NCBI GenBank assembly: GCA_022316685.1
Contig: JAKJHU010001342.1
Location: 16,143 to 80,142, forward strand
DNA length: 64,000 nucleotides
DNA from: Progne subis subis
Lineage: Eukaryota; Chordata; Aves; Passeriformes; Hirundinidae
Direction of reading: 5' to 3'
Shown: piece by piece, positions 1 to 11,468 of the stretch
Layout of the letters: each line of letters starts with the position of its first letter
Position numbering within the stretch: position 1 is the stretch's first letter
Made by a program: the position numbers and the translations under genes
The notes under the pieces: model-generated
What the model was told of the DNA's origin: nothing
Databases searched by the model: none
Seen by the model: only the letters and a program-made list of their open reading frames with translations

Positions 1-3000
1 TTCGGCGGCTTGGCCGAGAGCAGCGGGGCTGGGCTTGGATCAATGGCGGCCTGGAAGAAAGCGCCGAGGAGCGCCATTACACACCAGTTTCCCAGAGTTT
101 CACACTCTGGAGTCAGCGGAGCCCCGGCTTCACCACTCACCTGGCTGCTGCTGGCAGCGGGGCGTACCAGGGACTTCAGGGGAGCATCCTCCTCTGTTCC
201 TGGGGCAGGTGGCTCCTCGCCCCCCTCATCTTCCATCTCCACCTCCTGGATCTCCCCGTCTTCTCCAGGCGGTGGGGGTGGCGGTGGAGGTGGCGGGGGT
301 GAGTCTGGAGGGGGTGGAGGCGGCGGAGGCATTTCCAAAGGCAAGGGAGGTTGGAGGACTGGAACGGAGGACTGAAGCATAGTCCAAAATGGAGTGAGCG
401 GCATAAGAGATGTAGCAGGAGCTTGGCCTGAGAAGGATTCTTTACAAAGGGAGCCTGAGGAATACACATTGACACGGGCTTGAACACCCGGCCTACGGTC
501 TGTACCCCCTGCCCGCAGTCCCGCTTGGAAGCACGGCCACCGTGGCCCGCCCTGGACCCCTGCCCCCGCCCTGGAGCCAGGACCCCCAGCAACAGTGAGG
601 CGTACCTGTGGGGCGCTCGGCGGGCCCCTCGCTCTGCTCTCCTTTGTCTTTGGGAGGTGGCTTTGGAGGACCGTCGGGTTTTCTGTCGGCGGCGCCTCGC
701 TGTCCCTCCTCTTCGTCCTCCCCGTCGGGGAACTCCCATTGAGACTCTCCAGAGCGCTCGTTAACATAGAAATAGCGTCTATGCTCCCTAGATCACAAGA
801 AAGAGAAGGAGGCTTCAGCTTCCCTTCTCCGCCCCCGACACTCCAAGGCGGGCCTGCCCACGACAGCGGTGCGCTCTCGCAGGGGAGACCCTCGTGCAGC
901 AGGGCTGCTGCTCTCCCACACACAACAAACAACTTTGAGGACAGAGGCAGGAGAGGCCCGAGCCGACTCGCTCAAAGCTATTTGCTATCGCTGGCTGTGG
1001 GAACGTCGCCCCGAGCCCCCCGCTCCGAGGGAGGGGAGGGCCGGGAACGCCGGCGACGTCTTGCTAACATTGGGACTTTCAGCACGGCCTCGGCTGAAAG
1101 TCGCCCTCCGAGAAGAGGCACCGGGGAACAGCCCAGTGGAGGGAAGCGGCTGCCCCCCTACCCCATGGTGCGCAGTTTTTTATGATACTCTTGGTGTCAA
1201 ACACACAGTGAATGCTAGAGAGAGGGAGCGGATCTGGGAGCTGAAAAACAAAAGAGCAAAGATTTCAAACAAAGGAAAATTAATCAAGAAAGCCAAATAG
1301 ACAAAGAAATGTTTGGGTCTGACCTGCTGGCAGGAGACAGAAATCTTGCTCTTCGTTCCGTCTGTGAGTTGAAGTTTGTCCTTTGGAAGAGCTGTTGGTC
1401 AGAAGAGTTGATCCAGAGATCCTGCAAAGTTCACAGAGCTCTCGCATGCGCGACCCCCCAGGCCCGCCCTCCACAGCGCTGGACACTCGCGAGAGGGACA
1501 ACCGGCTCTGTCCGTCATGGAATCGGCTCCGTCGCAAAGCACTTTGGATCCTCCAGTTTGGTGGCCGGCCCAAACTCTGCAAGTGCCGGACGTTTCTCTG
1601 CCTGCCCAGCACTAACAGAAGCCGCTCTCAGTCTGCCAGAGGGACGGCGCCAGCGTCGTCGGGTGGTTGATGGTCACAAATCATGTCTGAGATGTCAGAG
1701 ATGAAAGGTGAGAAAGGAGGAGAGCGCGTACCTGTCCCAGTGGCAGGACCAGCCTTTAGGGGTGGCGTTTATTTCGTATTGTTTAAGCTGTTCGGCTGCG
1801 TCTTGGAGTTTGCGTTTGAGGTAGTTTCCATTGAGAGCACCTTCTCGCCAGTCTGCAATGCGGGTCTAGAGGGCAAGAACCGGGGGAAGCCAGTGAGGTG
1901 GGCTGCCAGCGGCCCCAGGGGGGGACGGGACTCGAGGATCGGGAGGCTCCCTTCCGGCACGGGACGCGGGGGGCCAGGAGGAGGACACCCCACCTCTGTG
2001 CCAAGCCACGCTCTCCCCCCGCCGAGGAAGGGAGAGCCCTGCGTGGCAAGGCGCCACGAGGCTCACGCAGCGCCGGCGCTCGGACGGCAGATTGCATCCG
2101 ATCCGCTCCAGAACACAAGGCCGGAGCGAGGGGCGAAGGCTCGGTTACCTCTGTCTGCAACAGCAACATGTGGAAGTTGGAGATAGATTGTCTGTTGATG
2201 CCCAGGAACTCCAATTTACTAGTCAGAGTATTTGCCAGCTCTCCAATCTGAAACTGCCAGGAGAAAGGGCAGAGTCAAGAGCTGCCCTCTGGGAGCAGCG
2301 TCGGGCGGCTGCGGCCCTGCGGCTCTCGGGAAGCACCGCTCGGGACCACCCACGGCCCCTCAGCCTGGAGGGACTGGGATGTGCCACCCCGGCCCCATCA
2401 CCCCCTTTGTTCAGTCCCGCTACATCCTGCACCCCAGGGACAGGGCAGTGTGGGTGGCTGGGTGACAGCTCCTCCAGGGACCGCGCTTGACTCTGTGCAG
2501 AAGGACAGCATGGGCTCAGGTAGCTCCGGTACTCTGGAGTTACAGCAGAACCAATGCCACGGCAGATATCTAGGAATCCTTCCCAAATAAATGAGCCAGG
2601 ATGTCATTCCAGATTCTGTAAATAACTGCTTTCCAGAGAACTAGCGGGGAAGCACCAGAAAGGGATAACAGCTCTGGATTTACTCCAGAGCAGAGGCAGC
2701 AGCTCTATCAAAACTCAGGTCAGCTCATGGCGACCAGATCCATGGCTACTCAGATCCAGCGTCTCATGGGAGTGAAACCTCCAATCTGGGGACACAGGGA
2801 TACCTGTGTCCATCCCCCTGGCTGGAGGCACTGCAGGGAAGCAGCCACAAGCCAGAAAGGAATCAGGAACAGGGATGCCTGCAAGGGGCATCACCACTGC
2901 TTAAAGAAAGGCTCTAAAAATGTCTATTTTAAACTTCACTCCTCAGAAGAGGCTTTGGAATGTCCACCAAAGCCACCAAGGAAGCATCTGTCTCCAGAGA

Positions 3001-6000
3001 GGGGAGGGGCAGACAAGCAAGCCCTAGAGAAGACCAAGGCCGGCACATGAATCCCCATGTTCATGTGGCTCTGGAGAAGCTAGGGAACATCCTGGAGCAC
3101 AGGGTGATTTGGGAGCGGTGGCACCGGCGCAGCTCCTGTAACCAGAGAGATCCCAACCTGATGAGCAAACAGTACTGGTTACCCAGGGAGCCGGCATTCC
3201 TCCAACAGCTCTAAGGGAATCCTGCATGGAAAAGCACCACATGGTCCATCACAGCGCTGCCCACTGAAACCGAACGGGGGGGACAGCAGAGGGGACCAGC
3301 GAGTCCAGCCCTGCTACAGGCTTTTATTCTTTTTTATTTAAATGAATGAATTTAAAAATCAGGTCTCAAATGGATGTTGCACTGAGGCAGGCTCAGTTTT
3401 GGTCTGGGAATGTCACATCTCAAAATCCTTTAAGGAATTGTTTTATGGGAGAGATGTAGGTTTTTCACAAGGAGAAAAGGACCTTCCCTTTCACACCAGA
3501 AAAATCATTTACGTCATGGGAAATGAGGACAGGGATGGGCAACTCTCTCTGCAGGTTCCACCAGGGCTCCACCACAATCTGGTGATTCCCCATCTGCCAC
3601 CACAGGGAGGTGACAACACTTCCCAACGTCACAAAACTACTCCGGAGCCAAATTTTATGCTGCAGGAGATCTCAGGGTAACAGACACAGGGACTAAAGGA
3701 TAAATGGGAAAGATCTCCCCTACTGCTCTGTTGTACTGCCCTCGAGCCCGGAGCTCTGCTACAGATCAGGGAATTGATCCAGTGCAGCCAAAGGAGCAAA
3801 CCAAGGCTCAGAGAAGAGCTATCAGTAGGGTGCTGCAGAAATCCCCAGGGCTTTCCCAGCTTTCATCTACAAGTAATGCCGGGTGAAGGGCAGAGCGGTA
3901 CCGTCAGCCTCAAGAGATGGAGAGATTACAGACGAGGAGTCTTCAGCCTGGAAACGGGACGACTGAGCGGGCCAGAGACTGGAATATCATTATTGGTGAA
4001 AACAAAGTCAAGATCAAACCAGTTGTTCTCTGTCAAAACAACACCCAGGGCTCAGTCTTTGCCCCCCCACACCCTCCTTTCATCCAAGCTTTTGCTGCTG
4101 AATCCTACTGGAGACAGGGTATCTTCCCAGTCCTGCACAGCCCTTCCTTCACAAGCTGTTCCCACAGCCACACCGGGATCTGAGCTCTAAAAGCTTCAGG
4201 TGGGCCAAATCCAAAGCCCAAAGCTCTGGTGGTCCCAGGGAAGAGGTGGCTGGGGGAGCCAGTGTGTCCCTTGATCCTGCCGGCAGCTGGAGCACCCATC
4301 ACGTCCCTCATCTCCCAGACACACACCTCTGCCTCTCCATACCTTTAGATCCTGTTCCTCCTCTTCCATTTTTGGAGCCCCTTGTGATTTGGCTTTTTCC
4401 TGGGGCTCCTCAGATTCTGTCTCTTTGTCTGAGCTCGGATCAGTTGCTTCTGTGCTTGGGGCTGCAGGAGAAGGAAGGACACGTCAGTCCTTATCCCACC
4501 ACCACCCTGGCAGTGCCAGCAGCTGGCTGGACACTGTGCTTGGAACCAAAGCCAGTGTGGGCAACAGTGGGGAAAGAGCTAGGACCCACCACAGCCAGTG
4601 ACAGGAGCCTGAAAATAAAAAGGAGAGATGGTCACTGCTCTGTGTTTGGGTGGTGGGGATGATTCCAGAAGGATAATATGGGAAGGGGAGGTATCATGGG
4701 TTAGCACAATTTTGATTTCTAGATATAGAGAAATGTAAAATGTTTTTCCCTGCCCTGACTGCAGCGTAAGTTGCAGGGTGGGGAGGACAAGTACCTATCA
4801 GAAAGCAGGCTGGGATATTGGCAGCTAAGTTGGCCAATGAGAAGTGTCAGTGCAACTTTGGAAGGAACATTTAAAACTAATCTGCTGCTGACTGCCCACT
4901 CTCTTGCTTTAGAATCTGCAATGAGGTAACTTTGGAGGTGGCAGGCAGCCCCAGGTCGGGCCTTGCTGCCCTTTTGGGCGGCCGGGCCGGGCCTGGCTGG
5001 GTGTCTGAGAGCCGCTGCCCGCACAGAGAGAGCCTGGGCCGGCTGAGCCCTTTCCCTCGCTTGCTGGCAGGGGAGAGGGGCGGCTGCAGCTCGGCAGTGC
5101 GGGGCCATGTGCTCAGACCGCGGCAGAAGGGGCCAAAACATGGCCCAGCTCAATCACCGCTGGCAGCAGAGAAAGCGAGCCTGCAGCTCCATAACAACTC
5201 TGAGCTGGACCGCCCTGGATGAGACCGAGGGGTGGGAAAAAGGAATCTACCAGCTTCCTTTATCAGCACGGCTTTGCATCAGTGTGTGCACGTGGCCTTT
5301 GCAAGCCCAGGCAAATTTAACCCTTTCTTAGCAACACGGAACTTTTGAAGCACAATTCTTCCTTGAGAGAAAGAAGAAAGAAAAAACCCAGAAGGTACAT
5401 AGAACAGACACTGCATGAAGTCGGTTAGATGAGAAGTGAAAGAACTAATAATATTGGAATAGGATTGAAGAAGTGGACATTTTTAACTGGACTTCTCTAA
5501 GGCAAATTATGAAGAAATGAGCTGTTCTTTGCAGCATCTTAGTATTATTTGGGTAGAATGTTATTCTAATCAAAATTGAGGACTGATGTAATCGAAATTT
5601 ATTTGGGAACTCTGAAACCCCTGCTCCTGGGTCAAAAGGAGGTCTCAGCCTTTTGAGACAAAGACAATTTCAGATCAGAAGAAGTATTTGTAAATAGTAC
5701 CCCAGATACACCGAGAAGCTCTGCGGATAGAACATCACAGTCTGTGAAAACTCCAGGCGGCAGCAGATGTGTAACTTTGAGAGCACTGGACTATTTTGTC
5801 TTGTGGTAAACATCTTCATAAAAAGATTTTAGAAGGACTCTTCTCCTAGAGTAATGAGTAGTTATGTCTGAGTGGTGAAACTGACTGAAAATCCTAAATT
5901 GTGTCTTTCTATGTTGTTCAATAAGAAAGTTAAGAGCTTGTAAGAGGAAAGAAGCGTGTTTTAAGGTATCATTCTGTTTTAGTTGAAGTTTTCTTATTTC

Positions 6001-9000
6001 TCAACTTTTTTCTTTTCTCAGTCTTTTAATATATGTTAATAAAACTATTTTTGTTCATTTTTAAGCTTAAGCCTGCTTTGTTTATTTTTCTCCTAATCTC
6101 TCCCTCCCACAAAAATATTAACACTAAAACCCCTACATTAATTGGTGTTTCCGCCCGGTTTTATTAAATTAAAACCATTACAGGAGGGTTGGAGCTGCTG
6201 CAGTGCAAAGCAGCAATGAGGCAAGGCCTGGAAAATTGGGCATCAGGGAAGCAGGAAGTGACAAACCCCAAAATTTGTCACCTTAATAATCTGTCAATAA
6301 CAGATCCTAGGCATTAAAAAAGTTAATTATGAAGGACTAAAGAGGTCTCCAAAAGCTGCCAATACCAGAAAGTTTTGTCTTCACATGACTAATTCAATGT
6401 CAAAGCAACCAATTCCAAGGAAGGAAGTCTGTGGCAGAGTCCCATAGGGCTGTGGGGAAAGAAATCCCAATTCTCAGCCTGTCCTGGCACTGGAAGGCAG
6501 GACAGTTCCCTAAATCACCCTCTAGCAGCAGGGTGCTCAATCTGAACCGGTTATTTTGGAGTGACAGCTCGTTGTTCCCCAGGTTAAGGTGGAATCTGGT
6601 GCTGCCGGGAAGAGCTGGCTTCAGGATTATTTGGAAAGCCCTCTGGCAAAACCATTCATTTTCCTATGCCAAAATGACATCACTGATTTAATGCCAGAGT
6701 TGATGGGGAAGGCACCAACTCCTGCTCCAGCAGGATACAGCCTGCTGCAGGCCATTTTGTACCTGCAGTTTCATTCAGCTTTCTGTATTTGCTGCAGGCA
6801 CCCTCTTGCTCCCCACAATGCCCTGAGAGGAGGGTGGAGTCAGGCTCTGCTCCCAGGGAACAAGAGACAGGACAAGAGGAAACAACCTGAAGACGTGCCA
6901 GGGGAGGATTAAGTTGGATATTGGGGAAAGTTTCCTAATGGAAAGAGCTGTCCAGCCCTTGCACAGGCTGCCCAGGGATGTCGTTGAGTCCCCATCCCTG
7001 GAGGGATTTAAAATCCTTGAGATGTGACAGAGGTCAGTGGTGGCCTTGGCAGTGCAGGGAGAACAGCTGGACTCCATGACCTCAGAGGGCATTTCCAACT
7101 TGAACAACCCCAGGATTCTACAGTCTGGGAGTCCCAGAGCTGCTGGGCACAGAGTGCTCCTTAAAATGCTAAAGCTGGTGCATTTTGGGAAGCACAGCTC
7201 TGGGGGATCCAACAGGAGGAACACGAGAGGTAGCTGTGTATGGCTGATATATCCTTGCGCACCTTGAGCTGAACCAGGCCCACGGCAACAGGGGGCTGGT
7301 TCAACCCTGCCACAAGGGCTGCAGTTAACATTCGCTACACACTGAGTGTAGGGCCCTGGCATGCTCCAGGGACACTTCAGCTGTCTGGAATTTGGTACCA
7401 GGCAGCTCAAAAACTGAACTTTACAAGTGGAGGGTGACAGTTCCCAGCGTACTGCAGGCTGGATTTGTGATGTTGGGAGGAAGTGGAAAGCAATGGGATG
7501 TGAGGAAACTGTCTCTTATGTGCCCCTTCTCCCAAGGAACCACTGAATACAGCACTCTTCTCCTTACGTGAGGTAATTAGGATAGGGAGATGGCGGCAGA
7601 GGAGCAGCTTATCCCAGTGAGGCTGGGCTGTGACACAGCCGCCCCTCAGCCTGTCCCCACCCGGCTCACGTACCTCACGGCCCTTCCCGGCACTGCTCTG
7701 TGGGTCTTCAGGGAAAGGAGACCCCCTGCTCCTCCCTCCAAACGAAGCCTTTCCAATTACCTGCTTCTCCTGCTTCTGGGCTCTCCCGGCCTGTTTTGCT
7801 GGAGCCTCGACTGGCAGACTCGGGGCTGGCAGCTCCCACAAACAGTTTCCATTTCCCTCTCTTGGAGGCCAGCCTGCGGGATGCATCCTGCGAGGCCGAC
7901 TGGCTCCCATCGGAGAGCGGGCTGGAGCCCGAAACGCTGCCATCGCCTTCCTCCAAGGCACGCAGCTCTGCCTGCCGAGACACGACATCCAAGTTTATTC
8001 CCAGCGGAACCGTGGCTGCACGTGCGGCCATTTCAGGGACAAACGTCTCCCCTTACCTTTTTCCTCTCCAGCACCATCTCCAGCTCAAGCGTGTCCTGCT
8101 CCTCCTCCTCCTCCGCACTCTCTCCTGACTGCACCACGCTGCACAGATCCTCCTGCCCCGTGTCTTCCAAGGGATCCCTGCTGGGCTCTGGCTCTTCAGG
8201 GGCAGCTGGCGCCTCTTCCACTTTCACCTCCTCTTCCAGAGGCGGTTCAACCTCTTCTTTGCAGATCACTTTCCTCCTCCAGCGCTCCTCTTCCTCCTTC
8301 ACCACGTCTGGCAGGAGTGGGGCCAGGAGGGCCGCAGCCACTCCCTTCCTCTCTTCCTCACTGTTGGAGAGAGCCTGCACTCCTTCATTCACTTCCTGTA
8401 GGATGAGCTACGTGTGAGCTTTCTGGCAGCTGCCTGGGAAAGAGCCCGTGCTGCCAGGCCCCTCCTAGTGCTGTGGATGGAGGAGAGCAGCCCAGCTGCT
8501 TCCCAGGAAGCCCAAAGAGGTGCCTGCAAGCCCCACGGCAGCCAGAATCCACACAACTGACCTTCTTCACCTCCCGCTTGCTGAGGCTGGTCCCACGGCC
8601 AGCGCTGCCAGGGGTCCCTTTCTCCTGAGGGAATGGCTCCGTGGCTGCCATGAAGCTGCCGTTGGTGCCTGCCACAGTGCTGCTGAGGAAGAGGAAAGGG
8701 AATGAAGGGTGGGATCAAGACAACATCCCCCAGGGCAACATCCTGGAGCTCTTGCCCACCTGTGCTGGTAATGCTGCAGACCCTGGACCTGCGTCGCCAA
8801 GTACTGCGGCAGCTCCCAGGTCACCTCGTTGCTCTGGGTGTTCCAATAATAGTAGCAGCCAGTGTTCTCATCCCACACCTCCTGCCAGTCGCCCATCTCC
8901 AGCTCTCCCACTGCCAGAGGGACAAGGACAGCCCGTCACTCCCCTCTCCCCAGTGACACCCGTCTGTCAGCACCCTCTTTGGAGAGAGGAGCGGCGCTCA

Positions 9001-10671
9001 CCTCCAGCCAGCGAGCACTGGGTGTCATACTGCCACTCCGGTGCCGGTGCCGAGCCCGTGCCGTTGGCTGTGCCCGGCGATGGGGCCGTGCCCGAGTCCT
9101 TCGGCTCCGGGCGTGGAGGTGTGGGGGGCGGCACGGAGGAGGAGGAGGAAGAGGAGGCAGCAGGTGGGCTCAGCGGGCTGCGGAAGGGCCGTGATGGCAT
9201 CAATCTCCTGTACAAACAGCATCCCATCGTGAGGCTCAAATACCAAGCCAAATCAAAGAACTTCCTGCATGAGGACAATGTCTCGGACCGTGAAATTCCC
9301 CTCCTCCCGCCATCCCTCCCTCCCCATATCCTCGCCGGAGTGGCACTCACAGCCAGGAAGTTTGCCAGGGTGCTGTCGATGTCAGCAGAGTTGCTGCCGT
9401 TGGCATCCACGGAACGGGCCGGCTTCTCCGGGGTCTCGCCCTCCTCATCATCGCTGTCGGCGTAGGCACCCAGCAGGCACAAACCTCCTGGAGAAGGGAG
9501 AGCAAATCCTCAGGGGAATCCTCCTGCTGCCACAGGGCAGTGGATGCCACCCCCCACCCTCCGCTCCAGGTGCCACTGCCATCCCAGGGGGAACAGGTAC
9601 AAGCGCAAACGGCAGGCACAGCCCGGGGGGAATCAGCATGGGAACAAGGAACAAAATGCACATAAAGACGAACAACCGCCTCTTGGGAAAGAACAGCACC
9701 ATCAAAATAATTAAAAAGCAAACAACTCCAGCCCCTAAGTGGATTATTTCAGAAAGAGTTAACTCTATTTCCTTGAAAATAATGGTAAAACGTGGTTAAC
9801 ACCCTGTCTTAAAAATAGGGGGCTATGGAGAGGGGAACACAGTCCCAGAAAAAACCTACCACACTTACTACAGAAAACCAACACTCAGCACCTCCAAAAA
9901 CTATTTGGAACCCCAGCCCCGCACTTTTAGGACCAAAACCCCATATATATGACCAAAATCACACAAAGGACCAAACTCCGACATTTAGGACCCCCAAGCC
10001 TCCACATCTAGTATCAAAACCGGCTAAACTTAGGACAAAAGTCCACTTTTAGTACCAAACTCCCCCACATTTTGAACTTAAAAAAACCCACAAACCCACA
10101 AACAATCGTGTTTGGACCCCAAAAATGACATCTGAGGATGAACTTCCCCCAAATTTAAGGCAAAAAGCCCCACTTATAACCAGAACTCCAACATTATTTT
10201 ATCATTAGTGTGCATCGGGGGCCGCAAGCACCCCTAAATCCTTAAGTTCTCCCATAGTTTTTTAGGAGGGATGCAATCCCGCGTCTCACCCCAGAGCGCT
10301 CCCTTACCTGTGGCCTTGACCGCGGCGGGAGCGGGAGGCGGCGGATTGGGGGGGTTGCGGGGCGGCTCCGCCACGGTCTCGGGCTCATCTGCGGGGCAGA
10401 AGCGTCAATTACGGGGGGCTCAGAATGAAAGGATCTCCGGGGAGGGCGGATCGGCACCCCCCGGTCCCGCTAGGCCGCGCTAGGCCGCACTAGGCCGCGC
10501 CCCGCCAACAAAGCGCCCCCCGCTTCCACCCGCCTTCTTCGCCATACCCGGCTCGGAGCCCGAGTCGCCCCCCTCGCCCGCGGCTCCTGCCGCCTCGTCG
10601 CGGCGCGGCGCGGGCGGGGAGAGCTGCAGGATGGGCCGGCGGCCGGGCGCGGCCCGCGCCTTCTTCCCCAT
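1..10671 (-). CDS. FNBP4: Formin-binding protein 4, 3'-truncated by window edge
   Basis: WW-domain protein of the nucleus and cytoplasm that binds proline-rich ligands such as formins. Coding exons read on the minus strand, 5' to 3': 10671-10548, 10388-10308, 9487-9351, 9207-9002, 8910-8760, 8679-8562, 8395-8057, 7971-7761, 4461-4343, 2253-2149, 1865-1732, 787-606, 454-141 and 50 to beyond base 1. All junctions are GT-AG and phases agree, except that exon 4 (206 bp) holds one base too many. About 756 residues are visible; human FNBP4 has about 1,017, so roughly the last quarter is off the window. The start at 10671 (MGKKARAAPGRRP) matches the human N-terminus as I recall it. WW1 lies in exon 5, WW2 in exons 11-12, a proline-rich tract in exon 13. 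It lies head to tail with NUP160 on the same strand, as in human. Gene identity is very secure; exact exon ends may be off by a base. Confidence 0.95.
141..454 (-). other. FNBP4: FNBP4 exon 13, formin-like polyproline tract
   Basis: The exon opens with GSLCKESFSGQ, conserved with human, then encodes two runs of about eight and eleven prolines split by Asp-Ser (bases about 267-330), then an acidic stretch EDGEIQEVEMEDEGGEE. The CCN/GGN codons make a trinucleotide-like purine/pyrimidine tract, so its length may vary between individuals. It likely binds WW or SH3 partners. Confidence 0.9.
606..1865 (-). other. FNBP4: FNBP4 exons 11-12, second WW domain split by an intron
   Basis: Exon 11 (1865-1732) ends with KGWSCHWDR and exon 12 (787-606) continues with EHRRYFYVNERSGESQWEFP. 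Together they form a second WW domain at about residues 567-597, interrupted by a 944-bp intron. Both signature tryptophans and the terminal proline are present. An acidic, Asp/Glu-rich tail follows. Confidence 0.92.
2254..4342 (-). other. FNBP4: FNBP4 intron 9
   Basis: About 2.1 kb between exons 9 and 10. I see no exon, RNA gene or clear repeat family; the A/T-rich patch around 3330-3360 is unremarkable. Confidence 0.5.
4697..6160 (+). mobile_element. Probable endogenous retrovirus LTR plus primer binding site
   Basis: The stretch starts TGGG near 4697 and ends CTACA at 6137. Five bases later comes an 18-base match (6143-6160, beginning TGGTGTTTCCGC) to the complement of the 3' end of vertebrate tRNA-Val including CCA. 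That layout (LTR ending in CA, short spacer, TGG-initial primer binding site) is the 5' end of a retroviral provirus. Within it are a CCAAT box (4834-4838), a TTTAAAA TATA-like box (about 4870) and an AATAAA signal (6038-6043). No gag, pol or env frame was found after the primer binding site, so the internal part is truncated or too decayed to read. It lies antisense inside FNBP4 intron 8. The tRNA-Val match is from memory. Confidence 0.75.
6143..6160 (+). promoter_or_regulatory. tRNA-Val-type retroviral primer binding site
   Basis: TGGTGTTTCCGCCCGG is the reverse complement of the tRNA-Val acceptor end, where reverse transcription is primed. It lies directly after the probable LTR end and is a binding site, not a tRNA gene. 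Confidence 0.75.
6905..7130 (+). mobile_element. CR1 LINE 3' fragment
   Basis: Contains the typical CR1 tail phrases: CAGGCTGCCCAGGGATG, CCATCCCTGGAGGGATTT and CATTTCCAACTTGAAC, in sense orientation. Strongly diverged. It lies in FNBP4 intron 8, antisense to the gene. Confidence 0.75.
8760..8910 (-). other. FNBP4: FNBP4 exon 5, first WW domain
   Basis: Encodes GDWQEVWDENTG, then a YYYW aromatic block, and ends at TWELP: the two spaced tryptophans and final proline of a canonical WW fold (about residues 187-215). WW domains bind short proline-rich peptides. The exon enters in phase 1 and leaves in phase 2. Confidence 0.93.
9002..9207 (-). other. FNBP4: FNBP4 exon 4 with apparent +1 frameshift
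   Basis: The exon begins in frame as EIDAITALPQPAEP, matching human EIDAITAPQPAAP. From about base 9165 onward the conserved PPPTPPRPEPK and WQYDTQCSLAG segments are in the next frame. Length 206 leaves phase 2, whereas the next exon needs phase 1, so one base is extra (or two are missing) near GAGCCCACCTGC. Both splice sites look normal. Confidence 0.85.
9890..10200. repeat. Degenerate minisatellite in FNBP4 intron 2
   Basis: Roughly 20-30-bp units around the words TTTAGGACC and CCAAAACC recur (for example near 9925, 9950, 9990, 10015, 10040). It is A/C-rich, unlike the GC-rich exons around it. Units have drifted, so exact boundaries are uncertain. Confidence 0.55.
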
Positions 10672-10724
10672 GGCGGCGGCGGCGGCGGCGGCTGCGCCTC
10701 AGGGCTGTGGCCGCGCGCGCCGCG

Positions 10725-10750
10725 CAGGGGGCGGGGCGCTGACGTCACGG
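10725..10750. promoter_or_regulatory. FNBP4: FNBP4 CpG promoter with full CRE and GC box
   Basis: Just upstream of the FNBP4 start, a GGGGGCGGGG GC box (about 10727-10736) is followed by the palindromic cAMP-response element TGACGTCA (10740-10747). The surrounding 10550-10800 block is very CpG-rich. These are typical housekeeping promoter elements; activity is inferred. Confidence 0.65.
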
Positions 10751-10805
10751 GGCGGTGCCCGAGCGAGACGCGCCCCTGGGGGCGGGATGCGAGCGCGCGC
10801 TCCCT

Positions 10806-11190
10806 AAGGATGGGCACGAGCCGGAGGTAACGGATCCATCCGGCCCTGCGGCACCGTCCCGCACACCGTGATCCTAGATGTCCATCCTATCCCAGAGCGC
10901 CGTCCTGCCCCACAGCCCAGTGCTGACCTCCAGGGGTGTGGTCCTACGCTATCCTATAGCACAATCCGATAGTTCTCCCTGGGGGCTATAGCTCCTTATT
11001 ATCCTATACCCTCTTCCCTTGGAACATCCTCCGAGCTATATCCACTGGGCATATAGCTCCATCCTTCCCCGGGGCCCTACAGCCCCATCCTGCCTTGTAT
11101 CCCAGCCCTAGGGCAAGGGCAGTATGGGGATGACCCCTGGAGAGAAGCACCACAGACCCTGCTTTTCCCACCAAGTCCTCCTTATGCACG
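10806..11190. other. Short intergenic spacer between NUP160 and FNBP4
   Basis: About 380 bases between the FNBP4 promoter and the NUP160 polyadenylation region. It holds loosely repeated CCTAT / TATAGC words (for example around 10930-11065). I see no gene, RNA or recognised mobile element in it. Confidence 0.5.
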
Positions 11191-11209
11191 CCTGAAATAA
11201 CACTTTCAT

Positions 11210-11215
11210 TTTATT
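11210..11215 (-). terminator. NUP160: NUP160 polyadenylation signal
   Basis: TTTATT on the plus strand is AATAAA on the minus strand, about 250 bases after the NUP160 stop. It predicts a short 3' UTR ending near 11190. Confidence 0.7.
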
Positions 11216-11468
11216 AAAGTCGATCCAAAAAACATACCAATAAATAAAAGAAATTCCCAGAAGTTCCATGTCTGGAGGAGGCAGCGAGCAAGGGGGTGTC
11301 ACGGCCACACACCCCAGCTCTGTCTCTCATCCACTGCCCGCAAAAGGGACAGCGAGGGGACACACCCATTGGCGCTCCACCTCCCTCAACCGGATCCTCA
11401 TGGAAAAACAATGGGTAAAACCAGCACCGCGGGGTGGGACGGTGACGCTCCTGGGGATGTAACCTGGA

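Noticed and set aside
6143..6160. tRNA-Val gene
   Set aside because: Only the acceptor-end complement is present, next to an LTR end; no cloverleaf follows.
6431..6912. Short frames after the retroviral primer binding site as gag remnants
   Set aside because: No recognisable gag motif; the sequence merges into a CR1 fragment.
7590..8417. 275-codon Ser/Pro-rich frame on the plus strand
   Set aside because: Antisense of FNBP4 exons 7-8.
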